A stretch of 64,000 bases of DNA, taken from Salipaludibacillus agaradhaerens (lineage in GTDB: Bacteria; Bacillota; Bacilli; Bacillales; Salisediminibacteriaceae). Positions 52,622-61,227 of this stretch are shown piece after piece. Location of the stretch: positions 1,235,869 through 1,299,868 of the forward strand of contig NZ_KV917378.1 in assembly GCF_002019735.1 (NCBI RefSeq). Direction: 5' to 3'. The position numbers were made by a program, and so were the translations under genes. Positions within the stretch are counted from its first letter, which is position 1, and each line of letters starts with the position of its first letter. The notes below the pieces were generated by a model, which had not been told where the DNA came from, did not search any database, and saw nothing but the letters and a program-made list of their open reading frames with translations.

Positions 52622-52704
52622 GTTATATAAAACGGGCCTTCAATCAGTCGGTGTCTTCGTTCTTCTCACACAGATTGATAGTTACGTGAATTAGGACATT
52701 AGCG
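52622..52704 (+). repeat. Dispersed intergenic repeat, copy A (partial)
   Basis: TTATATAAAACG, CCTTCAATCA, TTCGTTCTTCTC and GTGAATTAGGACATTAGC match copies B and C in the same order. Only the first half of the element is present. Confidence 0.7.
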
Positions 52705-52824
52705 GCCATTTTCTGTATTAAATCATTCAATCATTCATGCTTATTTCATCTCAACCTTAACATTCATCATTTTATTAAAAAAAGGTTGGGATACATTGGA
52801 TAGCACTCACTTTCTTTAAACAAT

Positions 52825-52856
52825 AGAACCATCTTCCAACACTGGAGGATGGTTCT
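52825..52856 (-). terminator. Hairpin after the nitroreductase gene
   Basis: AGAACCATC and GATGGTTCT pair perfectly with an inner CTTCC/GGAGG extension. On the minus strand only ATTGTTT follows, so the terminator is weak by T run. Confidence 0.5.
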
Positions 52857-52871
52857 AAAAACAGTTTTTAC

Positions 52872-53444
52872 TTAAGCTTCCGAAACAATGGTTAGCTTCT
52901 TCTCAGCTTCTGTTCTCGCCTTGGCTTTTGGAGTCGTTTTAATATAACCTACATGTAGTGTTCCAACAACTTTTTCTCCTGGCAATACCCCTATACGCTC
53001 GCGAAAACTTGGATGCCAGCTGTAATTATTTGTTTTCCAAACGACTCCAAGTCCTTCTTCCCATGCAAGGAGCTGGAAATTTTGAATAAGCGCTGCTGTT
53101 GCAGCAAAGTCTTCTTCCCATTGTTTTTGGCGCGGATCTTCGTCCATCACAACGACAATGTGAATAGGAATTAACATATAGTAGTCATACATTTTTTTTC
53201 CGTATTTCTCTCTTTGTTCAGGGGTAGACCCTTCACTCACAGCTTCAGCAAATACTTTCCTTCCCTCACCATGAAAGAGAATAAATCGCCATGGTTCCCT
53301 AAATCCATGATTTGGTGCCCAGACTGCATCGTTCAATAATCGTTTAATATCTTCCAAAGCTACAGCATCAGCCTTAAAGTCTCGAATGGTTCTTCTTTCA
53401 CGTATTATCGCTGCTAACTGGCTTTTTTTATGGCTATCTTCCAT
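52872..53444 (-). CDS. Nitroreductase family protein (YdjA-like)
   Basis: A 190-residue FMN-dependent reductase. RRTIRDFKADAV, the AVWAPNHGFREPWRF FMN-binding stretch and LAWEEGLGVVWKTN are typical of small single-domain nitroreductases. It acts in the cytoplasm with NAD(P)H; the substrate is unknown. It is next to the siderophore genes and could reduce ferric complexes, but there is no Fur box before it, so that is only a guess. Confidence 0.88.
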   Translation of the reverse strand: MEDSHKKSQLAAIIRERRTIRDFKADAVALEDIKRLLNDAVWAPNHGFREPWRFILFHGEGRKVFAEAVSEGSTPEQREKYGKKMYDYYMLIPIHIVVVMDEDPRQKQWEEDFAATAALIQNFQLLAWEEGLGVVWKTNNYSWHPSFRERIGVLPGEKVVGTLHVGYIKTTPKAKARTEAEKKLTIVSEA

Positions 53445-53519
53445 TATTTAACCACTCCTTTTACATAATTAAGATTTAACAACTGTTATTTATGTTCGCT
53501 ACAACCTAGCACCTTGTTA

Positions 53520-54539
53520 TTAGTCCACTTTAATAAGCAGGTAAATAAAGTATGGAGCGCCAAGAGCAGACACAACGAGCCCAACAGGGATCTCTGACGG
53601 TGCGAGTAAATTCCGACCAATCATATCTGCAATCGATAAAAGGAGCGCCCCCATTAAAGCAGAGGCTGGTAATAAAAGTTGGTGTTTAGCCCCGACAAGC
53701 CGACGGGCTAAATGAGGAGATACGAGTCCGAGAAACGAAATCCCTCCTCCTACAGCCACACATGAGCCAGCTAAAGCTACTGCGATAAAAAGGAGAGTTC
53801 GTCTCTCTTTTTCTACAGCAGCGCCTAATCCAGTAGCTACATGGTCACCAAGATTCAATATGTTTAAATACCTTGCTTTATAAATAGCCAAGGGAATGAG
53901 GAATATAATCCAAGGCAATACACTTAAAACAAACTTCCAATTCGTCCCCCAAATACTCCCTGATAACCAAATGGTTGCTTGCATAAAATCAGTAGGGTTC
54001 ATTCTTAATTGAAAAATAATAAGGCCGGCACCAAACGCGGCATTTACGCCAATTCCCACAAGGATTAATCGAACAGGGGTTACGCCCTGCTTCCACGCCA
54101 GTGTATAAATGAGAAAAGCTGCTCCTATTCCTCCAATCAAGGCAAACAAAGGCATGATAAAAATAGAAAATGTGCCAACTGCTGTCATCGTTCCTTGAAA
54201 GAAAAAAATAAACATAACCACAGCTAACCCTGCCCCTGCATTTATTCCTAAAATACCTGGATCAGCTAAACCATTTTGTGACACGCCTTGCAAAATAGCT
54301 CCTGACACTGCTAAACCAGCCCCGATAAGAAGAGCAATTGTCATTCTTGGTAAGCGAAAGTCAAAGAGTACTAACTGATCTTGTGCAGTTCCAGCTCCAA
54401 GAAATGTTTTTAACACATCCAAAGGCCCTATACGGATGTGTCCTAAATTCAAACTCGTAAAAAACGTTACCAAAATCAGCAAAAATAGTATCATCATGAT
54501 GATAAAAGGCTTATTCTTCGATGTCATTCGTCTTTGCAT
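53520..54539 (-). CDS. FecCD siderophore ABC permease (cluster 1, second)
   Basis: A 339-residue permease with about nine to ten spans. SRLPR-type start (LFDFRLPRMTIALLIGAGLA), GLADPGILGINAGAG and GGISFLGLVSPHLARRLVG (each in part) are FecCD landmarks; the last contacts the ATPase. It pairs with the preceding permease to import a ferric siderophore. Its ATG overlaps that gene's stop as TAATG. Confidence 0.92.
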   Translation of the reverse strand: MQRRMTSKNKPFIIMMILFLLILVTFFTSLNLGHIRIGPLDVLKTFLGAGTAQDQLVLFDFRLPRMTIALLIGAGLAVSGAILQGVSQNGLADPGILGINAGAGLAVVMFIFFFQGTMTAVGTFSIFIMPLFALIGGIGAAFLIYTLAWKQGVTPVRLILVGIGVNAAFGAGLIIFQLRMNPTDFMQATIWLSGSIWGTNWKFVLSVLPWIIFLIPLAIYKARYLNILNLGDHVATGLGAAVEKERRTLLFIAVALAGSCVAVGGGISFLGLVSPHLARRLVGAKHQLLLPASALMGALLLSIADMIGRNLLAPSEIPVGLVVSALGAPYFIYLLIKVD

Positions 54540-55591
54540 TATAATCCCCTCCCTTCTCGTCTAGCAAGATAGAGGAAGAAAGGGACACCAATTAAAGCAG
54601 TTATAGCACCAACTGGCGTTTCATAAGGGGGATTAACCATTCTAGCACCTAAATCTGCCAGCACGAGTAAAACCGCCCCTAAAACCGCAGCACAAGGAAT
54701 AATCCATCTATAATCTACCCCGACTAAAAATCTTGTAATATGTGGTATAACAAGACCGATAAAACCTACTGTGCCAGCCACAGAAACGGCTGCGCCAGTT
54801 AACAATAAAACGACCACTGTTCCTATTATTTTTACATAACGGGTTCGCTGCCCTAGCCCTTTTGCTACGTCTTCACCAAGACTGAGTACCGTAATAGACC
54901 GAGATATGATAATAGCAAGTGTTATCCCTACTATTGCAACAGGAATCATTAATTGAACACTGAACCATCTAGCGCCAGCAACACCTCCTGCGTACCAAAA
55001 AGTGATATCCTGAGCAACATGAAAATGGATAGCAATAGCTGATGAAATAGACTGAAGCAATGCTGTTACCGCTGCCCCAGCAAGTGCAAGCTTAACAGGT
55101 GTCAAACCACTTTTCGATAAACTTCCTATCATAAAAACAAGTCCCGCGCCTAAACCCGCCCCTACAAACGACCACATCATTAAACCAACATAAGACGTTC
55201 CTGGGAAAAAGGCAAAGGCGATAGCAATCATAAAGGCTGATCCTGCCGTCACACCCATAATGGATGGAGAAGCTAAGGGATTTCGTGTCATCCCTTGCAT
55301 AATAGCTCCTGAAACAGCTAAAAAAGCCCCCACCAAAGCTGCGGCTAACGCCCTTGGCAATCTTAACTCTTGTATTATTTGATGAGAGGTAAGCTCAGGG
55401 TCAAACTGAAAAACACCTGTCCAAACCGTCTTCATGTTAATATTAGCGGCACCGAATGTAATAGATAATATTAATCCCAGTACTAATACAATTGTTCCTC
55501 CTAATAAAACAGTTATTGCGGTGAAAGGCTTTGAGCGATAAGGTGTATTATTTTCAGTATCCTGTTCAGATTTGTTATTTTTCGTGGACAT
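54539..55591 (-). CDS. FecCD siderophore ABC permease (cluster 1, first)
   Basis: A 350-residue permease of the same family (LRLPRALAAALVGAFLA, MTRNPLASPSIMGVTAGSAF (in part), GTVGFIGLVIPHITRFLVG). The ATG at 55591 has AGGATGGAG upstream; the frame extends to 55618 without a better site. It starts a two-gene operon behind its own Fur box. No ATPase gene lies in this operon. Confidence 0.92.
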   Translation of the reverse strand: MSTKNNKSEQDTENNTPYRSKPFTAITVLLGGTIVLVLGLILSITFGAANINMKTVWTGVFQFDPELTSHQIIQELRLPRALAAALVGAFLAVSGAIMQGMTRNPLASPSIMGVTAGSAFMIAIAFAFFPGTSYVGLMMWSFVGAGLGAGLVFMIGSLSKSGLTPVKLALAGAAVTALLQSISSAIAIHFHVAQDITFWYAGGVAGARWFSVQLMIPVAIVGITLAIIISRSITVLSLGEDVAKGLGQRTRYVKIIGTVVVLLLTGAAVSVAGTVGFIGLVIPHITRFLVGVDYRWIIPCAAVLGAVLLVLADLGARMVNPPYETPVGAITALIGVPFFLYLARREGRGL

Positions 55592-55633
55592 TATTCTCCA
55601 TCCTTTTCCCACAATCAATATACTAATCTTTCT

Positions 55634-55662
55634 TAAGAATGATAATCACTCTTAGTATTATA
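55634..55662 (-). promoter_or_regulatory. Fur box and -10 of the cluster 1 permease operon
   Basis: A 7-1-7 Fur-like site (55634-55648, 11 of 14 consensus bases) lies just downstream of a TATAAT -10 (minus strand, 55657-55662). The -35 is weak. Confidence 0.65.
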
Positions 55663-55722
55663 AATTGACTGTCTTATCACTGCCATAGAGAGGTGTGAGA
55701 CATGTCATGGATAATTAATCTA

Positions 55723-56733
55723 TTAATCTACTAATGCGTTAATAACATCATTAACTTTCATTTTGTCCGCATAAGGTCCTGCCAACATCCAATGTTTCGC
55801 TGATACTTGATAGACATGGTCATTTTGTACAGCAGGAATCGACTGCCAGACTTGCAATTCTTCTATTTCAGACAACTGTTGCCAACTTTCACTATATTCA
55901 TCTTGCGTACCACCAGAAGCACCGGCAGTGACAAAAATATAATCAGCAGTTAATTCAAGTAACTTTTCGAGAGATAACTGTATTCCCCACTGTTCTTCTG
56001 GGTGCTGTTCCATTAACTCTAAAATATAAGGGTCAGGTTGCAAACCTAAGCTATCATAAATTAACCCTACATAACCTTTGTCTGTTTCTTCTTCAGGAAA
56101 AGGGAACCAAACGTATGCCGTTTTTTCTTGCAAGCGAATAAATGCCACTGTAGCGTCATCCCCTACAGCTTCCGTTATCGTGTCTTCAGCGTCACTTAAA
56201 TAGGCCTCAAAATCATCTACAATGAGTTCTGCTTCTGCCCGACGGTCTGTCAGTTCACCTAACTTCACAATATCTTCTCGCCAATTTTCACGACTAAAGA
56301 AAATTGTTGGAGCGATTTTCGTCATGTCTTCATAAACAGCTTCATCATAAGCTGGGATTTCACTCATAATAATAAGATCAGGTTGTGCATCAAGCACCAC
56401 TTCATAATCAAAATCGGCCCCTCTTCCTATACTCGTATCAATCTGATCAGCAAATAATTGCTCTTCTAAGTAATGATCTTCTCCATGCAAAGTAGCGTGA
56501 GCAAGTGGAAGATCTAGTTTATAAACCATGTCTTCTAGGCCAATTGAAACAACACGTTCAATATTATCAGGAATCACTGTTTCCCCGAACTGATGTTGCT
56601 GTACGAGAGGTTCATTATCAGCCGTGTTTTCATTTACATTATGGCTGTCATCCTCTCCTCCAGTGCATGCTGCAAGAAAGAATGTGCTCGAAAGCATCAT
56701 TTTTAAAGCTAAAGAATGTTTTAAATCTGTCAT
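55723..56733 (-). CDS. Siderophore-binding lipoprotein (cluster 1)
   Basis: A 336-residue FeuA/FepB-type binding protein when started at the ATG at 56733. It has a lipoprotein signal: basic start, hydrophobic stretch and lipobox FLAAC with the cysteine at residue 23. The mature part has VVSIGLEDMVYKLDLPLA, PDLIIMSEIPAYDEAVYE and HVYQVSAKHWMLAGPYADKM, each in part. AGGAGG lies 10 nt before the ATG, and a promoter and Fur box lie just upstream, so this gene can be expressed alone. The same frame is open upstream into the AraC gene. Confidence 0.88.
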   Translation of the reverse strand: MTDLKHSLALKMMLSSTFFLAACTGGEDDSHNVNENTADNEPLVQQHQFGETVIPDNIERVVSIGLEDMVYKLDLPLAHATLHGEDHYLEEQLFADQIDTSIGRGADFDYEVVLDAQPDLIIMSEIPAYDEAVYEDMTKIAPTIFFSRENWREDIVKLGELTDRRAEAELIVDDFEAYLSDAEDTITEAVGDDATVAFIRLQEKTAYVWFPFPEEETDKGYVGLIYDSLGLQPDPYILELMEQHPEEQWGIQLSLEKLLELTADYIFVTAGASGGTQDEYSESWQQLSEIEELQVWQSIPAVQNDHVYQVSAKHWMLAGPYADKMKVNDVINALVD

Positions 56734-57669
56734 AAGCCACGTTCCTCCTATAAATAAATGAGAATGATAATCACTACCACTATATAGGAGGCCTGTTCGA
56801 TGTTCAATGGACTTTCTTATGACGCCAACAGGATTATATTCTGATTTTTTATATTTATCCCGATACGCTCCAGGGGTAAAGCCTTTCACTTTTTTGAATA
56901 TTCTAGAAAAGTAATGAGGGTCTTGATACCCCACCTCTGATGAAATAGTGTAAATTAAAGCGTCTGTTTCCTTAAGTAACTCAGCAGCTTTATCAATACG
57001 AATTTTAGTGACGTAAGCAATAGGGCTTAGACCCGTTTTATCTTTAAATAGCAACGATAAATGTGAGGGACTATAATTTAATTTATCAGCTAGCGATTCT
57101 AACGAAATTGTCTCCTTATAATGGGCTTTTATGTAACAAATTGAGCGATATACAGGATCTTTCTCTTCTCTCTTTTCATGTTGATTTTTCAATTCAAGTA
57201 AAAACGAATGGACAATGGTATAAAATAGTGCTTTCGCTCGTATTTGAGTCAAATCTGTTTTCGACTGCCATATCTTATATAATTCTTTTGAGACTTTATA
57301 AATATGAAGAGAACCCTCTACAGTTAATACAGATCGAAAATGATGTAAGCGACTTAGGCTCTTATAATTTTTAAATTCAGGCAATATCATGTCGTAATAA
57401 ACCATCATGACTTCTACAAAATCTAATGCTTGTATCGATAGACTATCGCCTTTAACGGCATGAATTAGCTGTTTGCCCAATGTATAGTATTCTTCACCAT
57501 TTATTTTCACCTTCGCTTTATCTTTTGGCAAAAACATAAAACAATTCTCAGGTAACGGATAAACATTGCAAGTGTTATTTGACGCCACAACTTGCCTTTT
57601 TACGTCTATAACACGACAATTTGCTTCCTTCCAAAAGTGTATAAATGCCTTGATATCCCCTTTCACCAT
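55723..57669 (-). CDS. AraC-type regulator in one frame with the lipoprotein gene (Btr-like layout)
   Basis: One uninterrupted 648-codon frame. Residues 1-165 are an AraC sensory domain, 173-273 two AraC helix-turn-helix motifs (SLESLADKLNYSPSHLSLLF (in part); ALIYTISSEVGYQDPHYFSR (in part)). After KYKKS at 276 a normal AraC protein would end. Instead ~36 odd residues follow, encoded by the promoter and Fur box of the lipoprotein gene, then the lipoprotein from residue 313 with its signal peptide. Bacillus subtilis Btr also joins AraC and FeuA-like domains, but without a signal. Either a read-through fusion is made, or a stop codon was lost. Confidence 0.75.
   Translation of the reverse strand: MVKGDIKAFIHFWKEANCRVIDVKRQVVASNNTCNVYPLPENCFMFLPKDKAKVKINGEEYYTLGKQLIHAVKGDSLSIQALDFVEVMMVYYDMILPEFKNYKSLSRLHHFRSVLTVEGSLHIYKVSKELYKIWQSKTDLTQIRAKALFYTIVHSFLLELKNQHEKREEKDPVYRSICYIKAHYKETISLESLADKLNYSPSHLSLLFKDKTGLSPIAYVTKIRIDKAAELLKETDALIYTISSEVGYQDPHYFSRIFKKVKGFTPGAYRDKYKKSEYNPVGVIRKSIEHRTGLLYSGSDYHSHLFIGGTWLMTDLKHSLALKMMLSSTFFLAACTGGEDDSHNVNENTADNEPLVQQHQFGETVIPDNIERVVSIGLEDMVYKLDLPLAHATLHGEDHYLEEQLFADQIDTSIGRGADFDYEVVLDAQPDLIIMSEIPAYDEAVYEDMTKIAPTIFFSRENWREDIVKLGELTDRRAEAELIVDDFEAYLSDAEDTITEAVGDDATVAFIRLQEKTAYVWFPFPEEETDKGYVGLIYDSLGLQPDPYILELMEQHPEEQWGIQLSLEKLLELTADYIFVTAGASGGTQDEYSESWQQLSEIEELQVWQSIPAVQNDHVYQVSAKHWMLAGPYADKMKVNDVINALVD
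56759..56807 (-). promoter_or_regulatory. Internal promoter and Fur box for the lipoprotein gene
   Basis: On the minus strand TTGAAC (56802-56807), 17 nt, TATAGT (56779-56784), then a 7-1-7 Fur box (56759-56773; 12 of 14 consensus bases). The whole unit lies inside the open AraC-lipoprotein frame. Confidence 0.8.
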
Positions 57670-57704
57670 TCTCTAAACCTCCAATAATTGAGTAACAAAC
57701 GACC

Positions 57705-57866
57705 ATAAAGCGAATATTCAATCATTGGACGCTTTCGTTCTTCTTCCACTAATTTGGTAGTTAGGTGAATATCAGAACTTGAGCATCCCATATCTCCTAC
57801 CTAAATAGATTTACCTTCACTCTCTATTTTGAGGCAGGCGTTTTACGGACGGTTACCTACGATAAA
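57705..57866 (+). repeat. Dispersed intergenic repeat, copy B
   Basis: Full-length copy of about 160 bp. It shares with copy C, in the same order, TTCAATCA, CTTTCGTTCTTCT, GGTAGTT, GTGAAT, CAGAAC, CCTAAATAGATTTACCT, TATTTTGAG, CGTT, TACG and GATAAA. Confidence 0.8.
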
Positions 57867-57916
57867 TGAGAATCATTATCAATTATTATTGTATCTTACC
57901 ACACCAAGACACTCAA
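57867..57916 (-). promoter_or_regulatory. Promoter and Fur box of the AraC gene
   Basis: On the minus strand TTGAGT (57911-57916), 17 nt, TACAAT (57888-57893), then TGATAATGATTCTCA at 57867-57881, a 7-1-7 Fur box with 13 of 14 consensus bases. The start codon is about 200 nt downstream, beyond repeat copy B. Confidence 0.8.
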
Positions 57917-57980
57917 CAGTTTTTCACAATGTATCTATGAAACTTACTGACAAAGAGTTTTAGACATCACAAGCTATCCT

Positions 57981-58143
57981 TTATATAAAACGACCCTTCA
58001 ATCAATGTGAACTTTCGTTCTTCTCCCGCTAATTGGTAGTTGAGTGAATCAGAACATTAGCACCCGCTATCTTCCGCCTAAATAGATTTACCTCTACACT
58101 GTATTTTGAGCCGGACGTTGTACGAACAGTTATCTGTGATAAA
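57981..58143 (+). repeat. Dispersed intergenic repeat, copy C
   Basis: Full-length copy of about 163 bp in the same orientation as B, with TTATATAAAACG at its start as in copy A. B and C are separated by about 115 bp. Confidence 0.8.
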
Positions 58144-58251
58144 AACTTTACTGATAGAAGAATGCATAATTGTTTAAATAGGCATTAAGATTTGCCATAC
58201 GACAGTGCTCCTCACTACATGATGTTCAAATTTACTCATTTGTCATGCCAG

Positions 58252-59076
58252 TTATATGTGGGGCGTTTTAGGAGACATATGATTGCTAACTGCTCTCCCT
58301 CTCCCATGGGGCACACAAAGGGGCGACCCAAAAATAGGATCATAAATAATTTCACAATCCATTTGAAACACCTCTTTTAAAGTATTAACTGTTATGATCT
58401 CTTCTGGTCGACCTTGTGCATAGATTCTCTTGTCCTTGACTGCCACAATGTTATGAGCATAACGACAGGCTAGATTAATATCGTGTAACACCATGACAAT
58501 CGTCCTCTGCTCTTTTTCATTTAATTCGAATAAAAGATCTAATACGTCAACTTGATGGGTCAAATCTAAATATGTCGTCGGTTCGTCTAACAATAATGTC
58601 TTTGTACCTTGAGTCAATGTCATAGCAATCCAAGTACGCTGCCGCTGTCCCCCTGATAAAGCATTTAACGGTCGATCTCTTAAATCCGTTAAGCCGGTTG
58701 CAGCAAGGGCATACTCAACCATTTCTTCATCCTCTTTAGACCATTGCTTCAGCCAACTTTGATACGGATACCTTCCTTGTTTTACTAACTGTCTGACAGT
58801 TAATCCCTCTGGTGAAACAGCACTTTGGGGTAACACAGCCAATTCTTTAGCCACTGCTTTTGCTGGTAACGAAAGCATCTCATTATCATTTAAATAAACC
58901 CCTCCCTTACTAGGAAAAAGTAGCCGCGCCAGCATTTTTAACAATGTCGATTTACCACAACCATTACTTCCAATAAGTACAGTAATCTCACCTTCAGGGA
59001 TCGTCATATTTAAGTTTTCAATAATAGGTTCTTTATTATAAGCAAACGTTACATTTGACGCCTGTAGTCTTGTCAC
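58252..59076 (-). CDS. Siderophore ABC transporter ATPase (FecE/FhuC/YusV type)
   Basis: A 274-residue ATPase with Walker A GSNGCGKST (36-44), signature LSGGQ (140-144), Walker B LLLDEP (161-166) and H-loop His198. It energises siderophore uptake. It is the only such ATPase gene in the window, though there are two permease pairs. In Bacillus subtilis YusV serves several siderophore systems that lack their own ATPase, and this one may do likewise. GTG start with AAGGAG upstream. Confidence 0.93.
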   Translation of the reverse strand: MTRLQASNVTFAYNKEPIIENLNMTIPEGEITVLIGSNGCGKSTLLKMLARLLFPSKGGVYLNDNEMLSLPAKAVAKELAVLPQSAVSPEGLTVRQLVKQGRYPYQSWLKQWSKEDEEMVEYALAATGLTDLRDRPLNALSGGQRQRTWIAMTLTQGTKTLLLDEPTTYLDLTHQVDVLDLLFELNEKEQRTIVMVLHDINLACRYAHNIVAVKDKRIYAQGRPEEIITVNTLKEVFQMDCEIIYDPIFGSPLCVPHGRGRAVSNHMSPKTPHI

Positions 59077-59093
59077 TTGAACACACTCCTTTT

Positions 59094-60137
59094 TTAAAAT
59101 TGATGACGATTTCTAAATAAAAGATAAATAAAAAAAGGTGCCCCTACCCCTGCTGTAAAAATACCTGCTGGAATATCTAAGGGGTAAAACAGTGTTCGCG
59201 CTGCTAAATCTGCTAAAAACATGATCAGTCCTCCAATAAAAAGAGACCCTACAACTAAACTAGTAAATTCCCGTCCTAATAGTGACCTAGCTATGTGAGG
59301 TGCAATAAGACCTACAAATCCTATGGCACCTGCTGCAGCTACGGAAACACCAGCTAAAATAACACTGAAGAGTAAAAGAAAAAACCGATGCCTTTCAATA
59401 GTAATTCCTAGAGAAGCAGCAACATCATCCCCAAGTTGCTGGGCATTCAAACTTCTAGAGAAGTAGACAATACAAGGGAGCAATACCGCTAAAACAATTA
59501 AAAGCATTGTGACATCATGCCAAGAAGCCCCATACACACTTCCAGTCAGCCACAAATAGGCTTGACTAGCTGAAACTGCTGAACTAAACACAAGCATAAA
59601 TGTTGTTCCTGCACTCATGATAGCAGATATGCCAATTCCTACTAATATAAGCCTAAATGGCGAAACACCTTTTTTCCACGCTAAAAGATAAACTGCAAAT
59701 GATGCAATTAGTCCACCTACAACAGCTGCTACTGGCAAGAATGAGATACTGATACTTCCTGATAAAAATGTAATAAATATGACAGCGCCGACAGATGCAC
59801 CACTCGTCACACCGATGACGTCAGGGGCAGCCAGCGGGTTGCGAATAATTCCCTGTAAAATTAATCCCGAAAGACCTAAAGCGCCTCCTGTAAGAAGTGA
59901 CACTAATGTACGAGGCAATCTTGAATTCATAACAATGAATTCACTTCCTCCGCTTCCACCCGAAACGACTACTTTCAGCACTTCTATTGGACTAAGAAGT
60001 TTATGACCTAGTGAAGGCCCGATAATGAGGGCTCCTATAAAAATCAACGAGAGACAGAAAAGGATAATGATCGTTTTATTATTTATTTGAAAGGATAACT
60101 TGTCATTATAAGCTCGCACAGTTATATCTTTTCTCAC
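59094..60137 (-). CDS. FecCD siderophore ABC permease (cluster 2, second)
   Basis: A 347-residue FecCD permease (NSRLPRTLVSLLTGGALGLS (in part), RNPLAAPDVIGVTSGASVG, AIGFVGLIAPHIARSLLG). The GTG start overlaps the preceding stop as GTGA. It forms the membrane channel with the next gene upstream and is followed by the ATPase gene. Confidence 0.92.
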   Translation of the reverse strand: MRKDITVRAYNDKLSFQINNKTIIILFCLSLIFIGALIIGPSLGHKLLSPIEVLKVVVSGGSGGSEFIVMNSRLPRTLVSLLTGGALGLSGLILQGIIRNPLAAPDVIGVTSGASVGAVIFITFLSGSISISFLPVAAVVGGLIASFAVYLLAWKKGVSPFRLILVGIGISAIMSAGTTFMLVFSSAVSASQAYLWLTGSVYGASWHDVTMLLIVLAVLLPCIVYFSRSLNAQQLGDDVAASLGITIERHRFFLLLFSVILAGVSVAAAGAIGFVGLIAPHIARSLLGREFTSLVVGSLFIGGLIMFLADLAARTLFYPLDIPAGIFTAGVGAPFFIYLLFRNRHQF

Positions 60138-61144
60138 AGCTTAGTCAACCCCCGTCGGGAAATATAAATAAAAAAAGGTGCACCTATTACGGCTGTCACA
60201 ACCCCAATAGGAATTTCTTGAGGCATAATAACAATTCGAGCTACTACATCTGCGGTTAAAAGTAAGATAGCCCCAATTAAAGCTGCCATAGGGATCTGCC
60301 ATCTATAATCATTTCCTGTTACAGCTCTTGTGAGATGTGGGACCACTAGGCCAACAAATCCAATCGAGCCAGCAACCGCTACTGAACTTCCAGCTAATAC
60401 CACAACTATGACACCCATGATGAGTTTTACAGCACCGACATTTTGGCCCATGCCTTTAGCTACTTCATCTCCTGTTATTAATAAATTTATTGCACGTCCC
60501 ATAAATAACGCGATCAGAGCTGCTAAAAACATAAATGGTAGTACTGGCAAAAGCATATCAAGCGTTCTACCACTGACAGAGCCAGCTAACCAAAATAACA
60601 CATCTTGAAGTCCAGCCTCATTCATAACAAGAACTGCTTGTGTGTACGAATGAAACAAAGCACTTATAGCTGCACCTGCAAGGACAATTTTTACAGGTGT
60701 TAGGCCATCTCGTCCTAACGATCCTAAAAAATACACAAGCGAAGCTGATATGGCTGCACCAATAAATGCAAACCACATTAATTGAACGAGTGAATGAACG
60801 GAGAAAAAAACAATCGCTATCACAACAAAAAAAACAGCCCCTGTATTAATTCCGAATATACTAGGGGAAGCCAATGGATTTCGTGTTAATGCTTGCATTA
60901 GACTACCTGCTATCGCTAAAGCTGCACCGATCACAATAGCAATTATCGCTCTTGGAAGACGATCATGTCTTATAATAATATGTTCTGTCACCGTATCATC
61001 GTAATAATAAAATGAGGCAATCACTTGCTCAAACGTCACAGTGGTTGGGCCAACAACAATCGTTAAGAAAAAAGTAAACAAAAGCAATACCAACATTGAT
61101 AACAAAAAAATAAGTTTACAGTGATGTGATTTAAAGCCACTCAT
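60134..61144 (-). CDS. FecCD siderophore ABC permease (cluster 2, first)
   Basis: A 336-residue FecCD permease (HDRLPRAIIAIVIGAALAIA (in part), LTRNPLASPSIFGINTGAVF (in part), SIGFVGLVVPHLTRAVTG). It follows the binding lipoprotein gene by 83 bp with no terminator of note, so lipoprotein, permeases and ATPase form one operon on the minus strand. Confidence 0.92.
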   Translation of the reverse strand: MSGFKSHHCKLIFLLSMLVLLLFTFFLTIVVGPTTVTFEQVIASFYYYDDTVTEHIIIRHDRLPRAIIAIVIGAALAIAGSLMQALTRNPLASPSIFGINTGAVFFVVIAIVFFSVHSLVQLMWFAFIGAAISASLVYFLGSLGRDGLTPVKIVLAGAAISALFHSYTQAVLVMNEAGLQDVLFWLAGSVSGRTLDMLLPVLPFMFLAALIALFMGRAINLLITGDEVAKGMGQNVGAVKLIMGVIVVVLAGSSVAVAGSIGFVGLVVPHLTRAVTGNDYRWQIPMAALIGAILLLTADVVARIVIMPQEIPIGVVTAVIGAPFFIYISRRGLTKL

Positions 61145-61227
61145 AGTCTCCCACTTCTCCCGAAAAATAAAAGATTAAGAATCAGTGTGCCACCTTCTTC
61201 CTAATCTTTTTATCATTTTTCAATTTC

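Larger units (their letters stand above)
57670..58251. other. Intergenic region upstream of the AraC gene
   Basis: This 582-bp gap has no supported gene. It holds repeat copies B (57705-57866) and C (57981-58143), and between them the promoter and Fur box that drive the AraC gene. Copy B lies in the AraC leader. Confidence 0.7.
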
